Origin: Brassica napus
Taxonomy: Eukaryota > Streptophyta > Magnoliopsida > Brassicales > Brassicaceae
Assembly: GCF_020379485.1 (NCBI RefSeq)
Contig: NC_063437.1
Coordinates: 16,207,726 to 16,271,725, forward strand
DNA length: 64,000 bases
Reading direction: 5' to 3'
A model generated the notes under the pieces. That model was not told the DNA's origin. It ran no database searches and worked only from the letters and a program-made list of their open reading frames with translations. The translations under genes were made by a program, and so were the position numbers. Positions 23,456 through 34,024 of the stretch are shown in pieces (within the stretch, counting starts at the first letter, position 1; every line of letters starts with the position of its first letter).

Positions 23456-23960
23456 ATCTGATGGAGTAGGAATCACGGGTGATGGAGTAGGATTCACGGG
23501 TGATGGAGTAGGAATCACGGGTGTAGTTGTATGAGTCACGGGTCACTCTCTCTAGCATATGTATTATAAGTAGTAGTTGTAGTCTTTGCAGTGTAGTCTC
23601 ATTGTTTTCCTCTTGAGAGTCAAGTTCATGTTTTCAGAGAGTTTCTAAAGTACTCTCATTGTTTTCCTCGGATCATATGTAACATTTCACGGATCATATG
23701 TAAGCTTCACTTTGTATCAAAACTTATGTAACATTATATTCTTCTTTGTATCAAAACTTATGTAACATTATCTTCTTCTTTGCTTACATAATCTTGTTTA
23801 CATAATCTTCTCTTTGTATCAAAACCGCTGCACATAATCTTGTTTACATAATCTTGTTTACATAATCGGCTGATAGAATATAACTGTTAATAATCATGCT
23901 AACATAATTTTGTAAACAATCTTGTTAGTAATCTTGTTATTAATCTTGTTTACATATCTC
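23456..23960. repeat. Short direct repeats 3' of the GRF gene
   Basis: From 23456 the word GATGGAGTAGGAATCACGGG recurs three times at about 22-bp spacing. From about 23700 to 23960, words such as TAACATTATCTTCTTCTTTG and ATAATCTTGTTTAC recur. All are inside the TIR-flanked element. Confidence 0.7.
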
Positions 23961-24162
23961 TTTGATCCATCTTTGTTAATAATCTTGTTATTAATCTTGT
24001 TTTAGATATGCACATTTGATTCCTAAGGACTCATTTTTCAGGATCACCATTGGACGAGTATTTTAGATCCGAATCCTTAACTAATGAAAAAAAAAAAAAA
24101 AAAAATTTATGCTTAAAATATTGTTAAGGACTCAAGTGGGAGTATCACCATTGGATATGGTC

Positions 24163-25699
24163 TAACTGATTGGGCACAAGTAACGAAACAAACAAGATGA
24201 GATAAGAGGAAGAAGAGAGGATTCCGCATGTGGAAAAGGAGACACGTGAAGCTCTAACAACCCATTTGGCATTTACCACAAATATCAAGATAATCCAAAG
24301 ATAAAGTTTCAGCTTATACTATTTTTATGTATAGCAGAGAAATCGATGAAACTAGATAATATAATCATATATTATTACAGAAAGAAGAAGAGACAAAAAG
24401 AGTAGGAGAGAACAAGGCTTACTTTACCCAGATGCAGAAAGAACAAAGAGCTTACTATAAAAAATGGTCTTCTCCAGCCTTTATTATATCTTCTCTGCTT
24501 TGAAGATTATTAGGTGACTAATCTAATAAAAAAAATCATTTTTGTTTCACGTTGTCTAAAGAAAAAATATTTTGAAAAATAATCAAGAGTTTAGTTTCTC
24601 ACATGAATCTTGAAAATTGGAAACACGGCACTGGAAATGTGAATACGCTTTCTTTACACGTCTTTACTCGTTACTCCACAACTACTCATCACGACTCACC
24701 TGCTTATTTTAATGTTCCTCAAGTCTTTCTTTTTCCAGAGAAAAAAATACTATTCAATAATTGTGAGTCATTGTGTTATGATATGGGAGAGCATTAATGG
24801 CGGATCTGCAACCCAAAGATTTTGCATGTGGCTTCATCGTGATTGGAGTTTTAAATCCATCTCTCTAGAGTCTAGAGATAGAATACCCATTTTTTCTGGC
24901 ATAAAACCAAACCTTCAACAAACTTAGAAACACAATCATTAACTTACAAACTAAATAACTAAACAGTGGTAATGACTGGTTTGGGGTAAAGCTTATACTT
25001 GTCAATTTTGAATTTTATTCGCGTTAAAAGTAACTTGAAGTTTAAACGGACGAAAATAAAATATGTTCGAAATTCGTTAGAAAACTTAATTAGGTAACAT
25101 GCATGTTTTTAGCATGGGGCATATAACCATTTCCTTGTAACTAATGTTTAGTTTAGGTGTCTTTAAATAAAGGGCTAAATTTAGCACTAATTATAATGGG
25201 AAAAACATAAATCATTGTGGGGCATATGTCACACCCTGACTTGCCCTCTGCCCCTGGTAACACTAGTTGTTGTTACAATGTTACTGGTCCTGGACCTTTT
25301 ACCCACATCCAAAATTTCAAACCGAAACCGACCAAAAAATCGGTTCAGATCAGTACAGATATAACCTTTTACCTTATTGGATAATACATGAAAATCTGGT
25401 AACCTGTTACTTAACCAATTATATTCAGTATGATTTTATTGTAGTCGTTTATTAACTAGATGAGCTTGTTTTCCCTTTTTAATTTAGGTTATTTTCAATG
25501 ATTTTAGGTACAAATATGCAATTTTGGATATAAATTTAACAGTTTGGAGTATGAAATGTAATGGAAATCAAAAACCGAATGGCAACTGAAAAATTCCAGC
25601 TCTTAAAAGGTATTAAACTTAAAGAACTAAATCGATCCAAAATCAGGAGTCGAACCAAAATTTTATATGTATATCTATATGGGTCTAAATTTACTATAA
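24163..25699. other. Displaced NET4B upstream sequence and spacer
   Basis: The first few hundred bases should be the original NET4B upstream region, now moved 2.4 kb away; it has a G-box CACGTG at 24243-24248. The rest is AT-rich, with degenerate ACCGAAACCGACC text near 25320 resembling the hAT-type element's ends. No gene is seen. Confidence 0.5.
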
Positions 25700-26571
25700 G
25701 ACTATCTACAATGGACCAGTTGGAATCTTATTTCAACTGTTGAACCGGTTTAATGAGGGTGTTGAAATTTTTTACAAAAGAACGTGGCTTAACATTCTAT
25801 TGAATAAATTCAACTGAAAGAAGAAAAAAATGAGAGTCCACGCATGAGATGTGTTGCAAGATAAACCAATTAGATAAATATGTTGCTTTTCACCCGATGG
25901 AAAAATGAGAAAAGTTGGGCTATTAACTTCTTAAAAAAGAAAAAAAAAAGATGATTGGTACAAATGTCAGTATCTAATTGTTTGGTAGAATTGTTAAGAT
26001 TTTGTTTTGATCCAAATTATTTCAAACCAGTCATCTTATACGTAATTAAAATTTTCAAAAAATAAATTATACCAAAATTCATAATCTATAAATAGAATCT
26101 TAGTTCATTTGATTTGGACTCGTGAAAAATAACATTTTCCACAATTTATTATTTTTTCTAAAAATACTTATTTAATCTTTTTACCATCTTTTTTTTAATT
26201 TTCTATTTGACTATTTAAAATCTAACAATTATCAGTTTAAAAAACAAACTTTAGTATTATGTGTTTATATTTTGTGTATTTCAAATTTGATAAGTTTATT
26301 TGTTTTAATAATATTAATTTCAGTATATTTTTTAGTAAGTATATAAAAAATTATTAAAAAGTATCTCATTTTATTTAGTTACATTAAAAATTATTATTAT
26401 TATATTATATAAAATAAAAATATATATTAAAATGTTGGAGTAGAATGTTGAATTTTATTAAACAAAACTATTGTACATGTTCAAATTGAAATGAATGTTA
26501 AAAATGGTATAGAGAGTGTTGAATTAAATGGTATAGAGGGTGTTGAATTTGTAGAACCATTGCGGATGGTC
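25700..26571. mobile_element. PIF/Harbinger-like MITE, TAA target duplication
   Basis: The ends GACTATCTACAATGG (25700) and, as complement from 26571, GACCATCCGCAATGG are inverted, with TAA on each side (25697-25699 and 26572-26574). The inside is AT-rich and non-coding. The termini are related to those of the GRF-carrying element at 21782. Confidence 0.75.
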
Positions 26572-26916
26572 TAACATAAGAGAATCTAAAACAAAAAGAA
26601 CCAACCGTCCACTCCACTTGAGCAGTTGGACTTCAACCCAAACACATTAATTAACAAAAAAAAATTTGCAAGCTAATCGATAGTAAAATAAACACTCATA
26701 ATCTAGAGAATAAAATATTCATAAACTACTAAGGTGTTGCAAAGTTAAAAGAAAATAATAACTTTGTGGATTCTTGATGTTAAATTTTATAGAAACAAAA
26801 GTTAATCACTTCTCTTTTTTCTATATTATTCCATCTACAACAAGAAAAAAGAAGAAAAAAACACAAATTTGAGAAAACAAAACAAAGATGAAATGGTCTT
26901 TGTGTATTAGTCGGTT

Positions 26917-27882
26917 TCATTGGGAGAAGATTCGAACATCACACATAGGCTTGAGTCCATTTATCACATCACTCTGCTTCACATCTTCGCACGCAATAAC
27001 AACAGGTAAACGAACCCTAAATCCCAACCAATCAAACCCCAGTTTCCCACTCACCAACACTTTAACCACAGCTTCATGATTCTTCTCTTTGTTCCTCAGC
27101 AACGTAACATCAACATCATACACCTTTGATTTTCTGATTCTTGTGGCAATATTCAAGTATGTAACGTTTCCAGGGCTTTGCGTGAATCCAAGAAGCTTCT
27201 TCTGTCCGAGGTTTATGTTCTCGGAAGAGACAGAAGCCTTCATGGGGCTGTAATATAGCGTTGGTTGGTCGTTCTTGTTAGACAGCTCAAGAACCGTCTT
27301 CACGTTCGCATTCAACAGAAGATCCGTCGTCGTATTGGCTAAATCCAACCTCGAGAACTTGAGGTTTGTGACATAAACCTGAGGCAGTTTTGAATGGAGT
27401 GAAGAGTTCACAGACAAACCCGTCAACAAGACGATTATAAGTACGATGGAAAGGAACATGCACGTGCATGCACAACATTTTCTGAAACAGCCAGACCAAT
27501 CTCTCTTCTCATCCTCTTCACCAATACGTTCCACAAAGGAACCTGAGTTTAAACTGCGGTCTGTCTCTTGTTCATGTCTGAAACCAGACGACGACGAGGC
27601 CCTCAAACCTGAAGGAGGCCGCTTGAAGGATGGAGCCTTTGTAGGGGTATCAACGTAATCATAATCGTTTCGAGAGACGGAAGGGCTTGAGAATCTAGAG
27701 CTTAGGTCGAAAGAACCTTTCCCGTAGCTGCTGTCTTCCCCCTCTCCTTCTTCCTCTTGAACTTTCTCGAGCACGCATTTTGCTGCAAACTCGGGGAAGG
27801 CTAATGCGGGATCAGCGAATCCTGAAGAAGAAGAAGCCCTCTTCGGTGGGGGAGGAGGAGGAGGAGGAAGAAGCTCCGACAT
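26917..27882 (-). CDS. LEA_2 / NHL-family membrane protein
   Basis: A single exon encodes 321 aa. A Pro run and Ser-rich acidic cytosolic part (about 1-135) precede a Cys-rich juxtamembrane segment (CFRKCCACTC) and one membrane helix (about 140-158, FLSIVLIIVLLTGLSV). The C-terminal part has the LEA_2 pattern (VYVTNLKFSRLDLANTTTDL, LSNKNDQPTLYYSPMKASV). The NHL/LEA_2 family includes NDR1-like plasma-membrane proteins involved in stress and defence; this member's role is unknown. In Arabidopsis a comparable gene follows NET4B (recalled). Start chosen as the first ATG, giving MSELLPPPPP. Confidence 0.88.
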   Translation of the reverse strand: MSELLPPPPPPPPKRASSSSGFADPALAFPEFAAKCVLEKVQEEEGEGEDSSYGKGSFDLSSRFSSPSVSRNDYDYVDTPTKAPSFKRPPSGLRASSSSGFRHEQETDRSLNSGSFVERIGEEDEKRDWSGCFRKCCACTCMFLSIVLIIVLLTGLSVNSSLHSKLPQVYVTNLKFSRLDLANTTTDLLLNANVKTVLELSNKNDQPTLYYSPMKASVSSENINLGQKKLLGFTQSPGNVTYLNIATRIRKSKVYDVDVTLLRNKEKNHEAVVKVLVSGKLGFDWLGFRVRLPVVIACEDVKQSDVINGLKPMCDVRIFSQ

Positions 27883-28845
27883 TGGAGCTTTGTTTTGGAT
27901 TTCATCTAAATTAGATTATGGTCTCTCTACTCAAATCCAAGGATGGCTTGCTTGGAAGATAACTTCAAGGGTTGTAAATCTCTTAACGGTAGATCAAGGC
28001 TGGCTCTGCCCAACAAATCTGTTGTTGGCTTATTATTAGAAAAAGAAAACTAAACCAATGACCTAAAATTAGAAATCCACTGTTGCATGCATGAAAAATG
28101 AAAACTAAAACTAAATGGTTTTAGTTTTCTTTTTCGTAGTTCGAATTTCCAAAAGTCATTATTAAACAATAATAAAGTTATAATATTAAACATCAGGAAG
28201 TTACATAAAAAGGACACTACTAAGTACTAACTTTTTGACCCATGTCTAAACAGATTCAGCTTCCCAAGCTTCTTTGAAACAGATGAGAAGAAGTTCTTTT
28301 TGTTGCTCTTTTTAGTGTTCACCAAGGTGACAAATTCGAAGATATATAGTCAGTCGCATGTAAACTGTTTTTAATGGCCAGCCATATGTATTAATTAGCA
28401 GCATCCATCATCAGGGATTTTGTGTTGGCGATATAGTTTGATCAAAAGACTGTCATGGGCATAGACAATGTCTCCCCAAGTTTTAAGAAATTATTTAATA
28501 AATATAGGATCTCAATTTTGTAATATATATATATATATATATTTATACATTTATTAAATTGTATATAATCTCCAAAAATTTCCTTTGAGTTTGATTCAAC
28601 TCATTAAAGTGTTGATTATTCATGGCAGAAATATAGTTTATATATATGGACTTGTAAAAAAATTGCAAACTGTATATATTATATAATCAAATTACACTTG
28701 GCATGGAAAAGAAATCACTAAACTGAATGAATAGATGAACATTTCGTTCAATTTGTACTGATCTATTTCAGTTAGTGTAGTTCTCAGAAAAAAGCTTTAG
28801 TTTGTGCATCTGAGGAGATTTTGATCTATTGGGTTATAAGATTAT
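27883..28845. other. Spacer, no gene seen
   Basis: This holds the LEA_2 promoter side on the left and the promoter of the broken coiled-coil gene on the right. A (TA)n tract lies near 28525-28540. No other features. Confidence 0.5.
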
Positions 28846-29349
28846 ATGTGCAACAATATCAGTGGAACACTGACCTTGCCTTCATCAGGTAACTACTATA
28901 AGTACATTTCTTAGCTTTCTCTTATTCACGTTTCTTTGGTTTTTGATTTTGGAGCATTTAGACAAAGAATGTCAACAAGTTTTGGAGGACCACAACGTTC
29001 CTTCTTCAGGAACTAAGGTTTGAAGTCCAAGTTTCGTCTCTGCAGTTTGCATTTTAAAGTTTGAGATTCATTTTTCATGTTTTCAGGAAGCTGGTCATAC
29101 CGGTTGGAGGAAAACAGAGAACCCTTCGTTACAGAGAAGCTTAGATGCCATCACTTCTTCCCTAAACTACATTGGCACTGCTGTTGAGGTTAGTTGCATA
29201 CATTCTTGTGTGTTTTAGTTTTAGTCTAAACGAGAGATTGTTTATGTGTCTGTGAATTTGCATAGGAGGGCATTACAAGTGTGGAGAATCGTACTGCTGG
29301 CATCATTCAAGAAACACGTAAAAAGATTAAGAAAAAGCCTAGTCTTCAG

Positions 29350-29626
29350 TGTTGAGTTAAGCTTAAAGAAAAAGGAAACTTAGGAAACAAGCAATTAACC
29401 TAATCCTATCATGTTGAGGAATTGGAAGTTAACATATATGTTAACTTATAGGATTAGGAAAATATAAGCTCTCTATATATTTATGTTGATGTCGATTATT
29501 AGAATTTGCGAGTTGTGAAAGCTAGAGAGCTTGATTGAATTGTTGTTAAGCTTTGCTTGATTGATTGAATAAGAGAAGGACTTCTTATTATTGTCTTGAG
29601 TTTCTTTTAAGCTTTGTGATTCTATA
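29350..29626 (+). repeat. Copia 5' LTR
   Basis: Begins TGTTGAGTTAAGC and ends GTGATTCTATA. No difference from the 3' LTR was found by reading both. A palindromic GTTAACATATATGTTAAC lies at about 29427-29444. Confidence 0.95.
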
Positions 29627-29628
29627 TT

Positions 29629-29640
29629 TGGTATCAGAGC
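29629..29640 (+). other. Copia primer-binding site (initiator tRNA-Met)
   Basis: TGGTATCAGAGC, two bases after the 5' LTR, is complementary to the 3' end of plant initiator tRNA-Met and is the usual Copia primer site. Confidence 0.93.
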
Positions 29641-29662
29641 ATCAGGGAAATCTCATACAACA

Positions 29663-32600
29663 ATGGCGGAAGTTAAGGAAGAACCTACGGGAAACAAAGA
29701 GGCTGGACGAACCTCAATAAAGTTTCCAATGTTAACTACATCAAATTATACTGTTTGGTGTATGAGGATGAAGATAGCACTCAAGGTTAGCGAGGTCTGG
29801 GAAACGATCGACCCTGGAGTAAAGGATGAGAAGAAAAATAACATGGCGATCGCATTCTTGTTTCAATCTATACCTGAAGCATTGATTCTCCAAGTTGGCG
29901 ACTTGGACACGGCGAAAGGCGTGTGGGATGCAATAAAAGCACGAAATCTTGGAGCAGAAAGAGTTAGAGAAGCTAGACTGCAAACGTTAATGGCGGAGTT
30001 TGATAGACTCAAGATGAAAGATGGAGATATGATTGATACTTTTGTAGGAAAACTATCTGAGATCTCTTCTAAAGCCACAGCTTTGGGAGAAGTTATAGAA
30101 GAGTCTAAGATAGTTAAGAAGTTTCTCAAAAGCTTGCCTAGGAAGAAATACATTCAGATTGTTGCTTCGATCGAACAACTTCTTGACCTAAATACTACAA
30201 GCTTTGAGGACATTGTTGGAAGGCTGAAAGCCTATGAAGAAAGGATCGCTGAAGACGAGGAAGAAGAACATGAGGATCAAAACAAACTTATGTACACAGA
30301 TTCTGGACAAGAAAGTATTGGAGGCTATGGAAGAGGTCGAGGAAGGAGCGGTCGCGGTGCCTGGAGAGGAAGAGGCCGAGGACGTCAAGGAACGTTTGCA
30401 AGCCAGAAAGAGGCTTATAAGCGACGTCTGGCCGGAGATATCTCACATATCACCTGCTTCTGCTGCGATAAACTTGGCCACTACGCTTCGGACTGTCCTG
30501 ACAAGCAACTCAAACTCCAAGAAGCAGTTGAGAAGAAGGAGGAAGACACTCATGAAGCAGATGAACTAATGATGAACGAGGTCGTCTATCTCAATGAAAA
30601 CAAAGTGAATCCAAATGTATTCGAAGCTGACTTGGATACAATGAACGTATGGTATCTCGACAATGGCGCGAGTAACCACATGAGTGGAAACCGGTTATTC
30701 TTCTATGAACTTGATGAAACCATCTTAGGAAAGGTGAGATTTGGAGATGACTCCCGAATTGATATAAAGGGCAAAGGTTCTGTTCGTTTTATCTTCAATA
30801 ATGGCGAGAAGAAGGTGTTGAAGAATGTATACTACATTCCTGGACTGAGAAGCAATATAGTTAGTCTAGGGCAAGCCACCGAGGTTGGCTGTGAAGTACG
30901 AATGAAGGATGAGACATTAACATTGCTTGATCGTAATGGTAGAGTTATGGTGAAGACTACACGATCGAATAATAGACTATACAAAGTAGTCTTACAAGCT
31001 GATCAATTGCATTGTCTGCAAATAGCATCAACTAATGAAGCATCGATATGGCATGCCCGGTTAGGCCACATAAACGGCGAGAAGTTAAAATTAATGATAA
31101 ACATGGAGCTTGTTGTTGGCGTACCAAAGCTCACCAACGACGAGGAAACTTGCTTCTCCTGCTTACTTGGAAAGCAAACAAGGAAGCCGTTTCCAAAAGA
31201 AACACGATTTAGAGCTTCAAAACCGTTGGAACTAATACACGGAGACCTTTGCGGACCAATCTCACCTCCAACTCCTGCACAAAAGCGATATGTTTTTGTG
31301 ATTATCGATGATCATACGAGGTATATGTGGACCATCTTAATGAAAGAAAAAGGGGAAGCCTTTGACAAATTCAAGAAATTCAAGAAACTTGTGGAACAAG
31401 AAACACAACACAAAGTAAAAACTTTTCGGTCAGACAGAGGAGGAGAATTCTTGTCTCTTGAATTTCAAGACTATTGTGAAAAGAATGGTATTATGCGACA
31501 CCTAACGGCACCCTATTCTCCTCAGCAAAACGGAGTAGTCGAAAGACGTAACCGAACCCTTTTGGAGATGACGAGGAGTATTCTAAAGCACATGCATGTG
31601 CCAAATATGTATTGGGGAGAGGCAGTAAGACACTCTACTTACCTTATCAACCGTGTTGCGACAAGGGCTCTGGACGGGAAGACACCATACGAGGCCCTAC
31701 GTTCTTATAAACCAAACCTTACTCATCTGCGGGTGTTTGGATGTGTGTGTTATGCACGAACAGAGAGAGCTGGTAGAAAGAAACTTGATGATAGGTCAAG
31801 GGTACTTGTGCACTTGGGAACGGAACCAGGATCAAAGGCTTATCGCCTTTATGATCCATCGAGCAAGAGAATCATCGTGAGTAGGGATGTTATCTTCGAT
31901 GAAAGAAAGGAGTGGAGCTGGAACAAAACAGAGAAAACAGAACATAATGGAGAAGGAGAATTTATTGTTCCAATAAAGAAGATAAGTAATAAAGGGGACA
32001 TCACGGCTGATGAAGAAAACGAAGTTGTTGAGGTTATTGATGAAGAAGAAGAAGAAGAAGAGCTCGAGGATGAAGAGGATGAAGTGCAACCTAGACGATC
32101 TCAAAGATTGACTACGAAGCCTTCTTATCTCGATGATTACGTCTTGTTGGCTCAAGTAGACGGAGAACGTTTGTTGATGATAATAAATGATGAGCCATGG
32201 GACTTTAAGGAAGCAAAAGAGATAAAAGTATGGATTGATGCGTGTAAAGACGAGATTTTCTCTATAGAAAAGAATAACACATGGGACCTTGTTGAGCTAC
32301 CGGTTGGAGTAAAGCCAATTGGGCTTAAATGGGTGTTCAAGATCAAACGCAATGCCAATGGAAGCATTAGCAAGTACAAAGCTCGGTTGGTGGCAAAAGG
32401 ATATGTACAAAAACATGGAATTGATTATGACGAGGTGTTTGCACCAGTGGCTCGTGTCGAGACTATACGCTTGATCATTGCTCTCGCGGCTTCAAATGGA
32501 TGGGAGGTTCATCACCTAGACGTAAAAACCGCATTTCTCCATGGAGAACTAAAGGAAGATGTGTATGTTGTGCAACCAGAAGGGTTTATTGTCAAAGGAG

Positions 32601-33781
32601 AAGAGACTAAGGTTTATAAACTAAGAAAGGCTCTATACGGACTACGCCAAGCACCTAGGGCTTGGAACATCAAACTGAATCAAATACTGCGTGGGCTTAA
32701 CTTCAAAAGATGCTCAAAGGAGCCTTCACTTTACCGGAAAGAAGAAAGTGGAAATCTTCTCGTGGTGGTCGTGTATGTTGATGACCTACTTGTCACCGGC
32801 TCTTCCCTCGATATGATATTAATGTTTAAAAGTGGAATGGCAAGGCAATTTGAGATGAGTGATCTTGGTAAGCTAACCTATTACTTAGGAATCGAAGTTC
32901 ATCAAAGAGAGGATGGCATTATCTTAGTACAAGAGAGATATGCAAAGAAGATCCTTGAAGAAACCGAGATGAACACGTGTAACCTTACACATACACCGTT
33001 GGAAATGAATGCAAAGATGTCTAAAGCGAGTAATGAGAAGAGGATCGATGAGTCGAGATACCGTCGGAGCATTGGCTGTCTTCGTTACCTGTTACATACT
33101 CGACCAGACTTGTCTTTCTCTGTTGGATTGCTCAGTAGATATATGCAAGAGCCTAAAGAACCGCATGGTGCTGCATTAAAACAAGTCTTAAGATACTTGC
33201 GAGGCACGTGTTCCCTTGGATTGTTCTTTGCGCGTGGTAAAAGTCTAAAACTTGAAGGTTATAGCGATGCCTCACATAATGTGGATGATGATGATGGAAA
33301 GAGTACAACGGGTCATGTGTTTTACCTTGGTGATAGCCCTATATCTTGGTGTTCAACTAAACAAGAAATAGTGGCTTTGTCAAGCTGTGAGGCAGAGTTT
33401 ATGGCCGCGACCGAGGCTGCAAAACAAGCAATTTGGTTGCAAGAACTATTAAGTGAAGTTCTTGGCAAGGCATGTGAACGTGTGGTCATACGAGTTGACA
33501 ATAAATCTGCGATCGCGCTCACTAGAAATCCTGTGTTTCATGGCCGTAGTAAACATATACATCGAAGGTTCCATTTTATTAGAGAATGTGTTGAAAACGA
33601 GCAAGTAGAGGTTGAGCACGTTCCGGGGAATGAACAGAAAGCGGACATCCTTACAAAGTCACTTGGAAGAATTAAATTCAAGGAAATGAGAAGTTTGATT
33701 GGAGTACAAGATGTGTGCGATGAGGAGTTCAAGCTTAAGGGGGAGAATGTTGAGTTAAGCTTAAAGAAAAAGGAAACTTAG
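29663..33781 (+). CDS. Copia gag-pol polyprotein, intact
   Basis: One 1372-aa frame. In order: GAG with the N-terminal YTVWCMRMKIAL region and a CCHC knuckle (CFCCDKLGHYASDC, about 264-277); aspartic protease with LDNGASNHMSG (about 332); GAG-pre-integrase (HARLGH) and integrase core (DLCGPI, DDHTRYMW, the ENGIMRHLTAPYSPQQNGVVER block); reverse transcriptase with VKTAFLHGEL and the catalytic YVDDLL near 1038; RNase H (YSDASHN, SSCEAEFMA, RVDNKSAI) and the HVPGNEQKADILTKSL end. No stop or frameshift. The last 11 codons and the stop lie inside the 3' LTR, which begins at 33748. It starts at the first ATG after the primer site. Confidence 0.97.
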   Translation: MAEVKEEPTGNKEAGRTSIKFPMLTTSNYTVWCMRMKIALKVSEVWETIDPGVKDEKKNNMAIAFLFQSIPEALILQVGDLDTAKGVWDAIKARNLGAERVREARLQTLMAEFDRLKMKDGDMIDTFVGKLSEISSKATALGEVIEESKIVKKFLKSLPRKKYIQIVASIEQLLDLNTTSFEDIVGRLKAYEERIAEDEEEEHEDQNKLMYTDSGQESIGGYGRGRGRSGRGAWRGRGRGRQGTFASQKEAYKRRLAGDISHITCFCCDKLGHYASDCPDKQLKLQEAVEKKEEDTHEADELMMNEVVYLNENKVNPNVFEADLDTMNVWYLDNGASNHMSGNRLFFYELDETILGKVRFGDDSRIDIKGKGSVRFIFNNGEKKVLKNVYYIPGLRSNIVSLGQATEVGCEVRMKDETLTLLDRNGRVMVKTTRSNNRLYKVVLQADQLHCLQIASTNEASIWHARLGHINGEKLKLMINMELVVGVPKLTNDEETCFSCLLGKQTRKPFPKETRFRASKPLELIHGDLCGPISPPTPAQKRYVFVIIDDHTRYMWTILMKEKGEAFDKFKKFKKLVEQETQHKVKTFRSDRGGEFLSLEFQDYCEKNGIMRHLTAPYSPQQNGVVERRNRTLLEMTRSILKHMHVPNMYWGEAVRHSTYLINRVATRALDGKTPYEALRSYKPNLTHLRVFGCVCYARTERAGRKKLDDRSRVLVHLGTEPGSKAYRLYDPSSKRIIVSRDVIFDERKEWSWNKTEKTEHNGEGEFIVPIKKISNKGDITADEENEVVEVIDEEEEEEELEDEEDEVQPRRSQRLTTKPSYLDDYVLLAQVDGERLLMIINDEPWDFKEAKEIKVWIDACKDEIFSIEKNNTWDLVELPVGVKPIGLKWVFKIKRNANGSISKYKARLVAKGYVQKHGIDYDEVFAPVARVETIRLIIALAASNGWEVHHLDVKTAFLHGELKEDVYVVQPEGFIVKGEETKVYKLRKALYGLRQAPRAWNIKLNQILRGLNFKRCSKEPSLYRKEESGNLLVVVVYVDDLLVTGSSLDMILMFKSGMARQFEMSDLGKLTYYLGIEVHQREDGIILVQERYAKKILEETEMNTCNLTHTPLEMNAKMSKASNEKRIDESRYRRSIGCLRYLLHTRPDLSFSVGLLSRYMQEPKEPHGAALKQVLRYLRGTCSLGLFFARGKSLKLEGYSDASHNVDDDDGKSTTGHVFYLGDSPISWCSTKQEIVALSSCEAEFMAATEAAKQAIWLQELLSEVLGKACERVVIRVDNKSAIALTRNPVFHGRSKHIHRRFHFIRECVENEQVEVEHVPGNEQKADILTKSLGRIKFKEMRSLIGVQDVCDEEFKLKGENVELSLKKKET
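33732..33747 (+). other. Copia polypurine tract
   Basis: AGCTTAAGGGGGAGAA directly precedes the TG of the 3' LTR and would prime plus-strand DNA synthesis. Confidence 0.9.
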
Positions 33782-34024
33782 GAAACAAGCAATTAACCTA
33801 ATCCTATCATGTTGAGGAATTGGAAGTTAACATATATGTTAACTTATAGGATTAGGAAAATATAAGCTCTCTATATATTTATGTTGATGTCGATTATTAG
33901 AATTTGCGAGTTGTGAAAGCTAGAGAGCTTGATTGAATTGTTGTTAAGCTTTGCTTGATTGATTGAATAAGAGAAGGACTTCTTATTATTGTCTTGAGTT
34001 TCTTTTAAGCTTTGTGATTCTATA
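33748..34024 (+). repeat. Copia 3' LTR
   Basis: 277 bp, matching the 5' LTR base for base as read. It is followed by the TTCAG duplication and the remainder of host exon 4. Confidence 0.95.

Larger units (their letters stand above)
21782..24162. mobile_element. PIF/Harbinger-type element carrying a GRF gene
   Basis: The ends GACCATGTCCAACGGTG (21782) and, as complement from 24162, GACCATATCCAATGGTG form inverted repeats with two mismatches, flanked by TAA at 21779-21781 and 24163-24165. A TAA/TTA duplication with this type of terminus is typical of PIF/Harbinger. No DDE transposase or Myb-like ORF is seen; instead a complete GRF zinc-finger gene lies inside. A second TIR-like CACCATTGGA occurs near 24044. 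The element sits between NET4B's ATG and its older upstream sequence. Confidence 0.75.
29350..34024 (+). mobile_element. Intact Ty1/Copia LTR retrotransposon
   Basis: A 4,675-bp element with two 277-bp LTRs that appear identical by eye, flanked by the 5-bp duplication TTCAG (29345-29349 and 34025-34029). It has a primer-binding site, a purine tract and one uninterrupted polyprotein. The LTRs start TG but end TA rather than CA. Identical LTRs and a full ORF imply very recent insertion. Its domain order (integrase before reverse transcriptase) places it in Copia. Confidence 0.97.

Noticed and set aside
23456..23524. CRISPR-like direct repeats
   Set aside because: Plant nuclear context; the repeats are adjacent 22-bp units without unique spacers.
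30434..30569. Separate zinc-knuckle gene
   Set aside because: The CCHC motif is the GAG part of the Copia polyprotein in one continuous frame.
31832..32155. Minus-strand frames inside the Copia element
   Set aside because: Shadows of the intact polyprotein.
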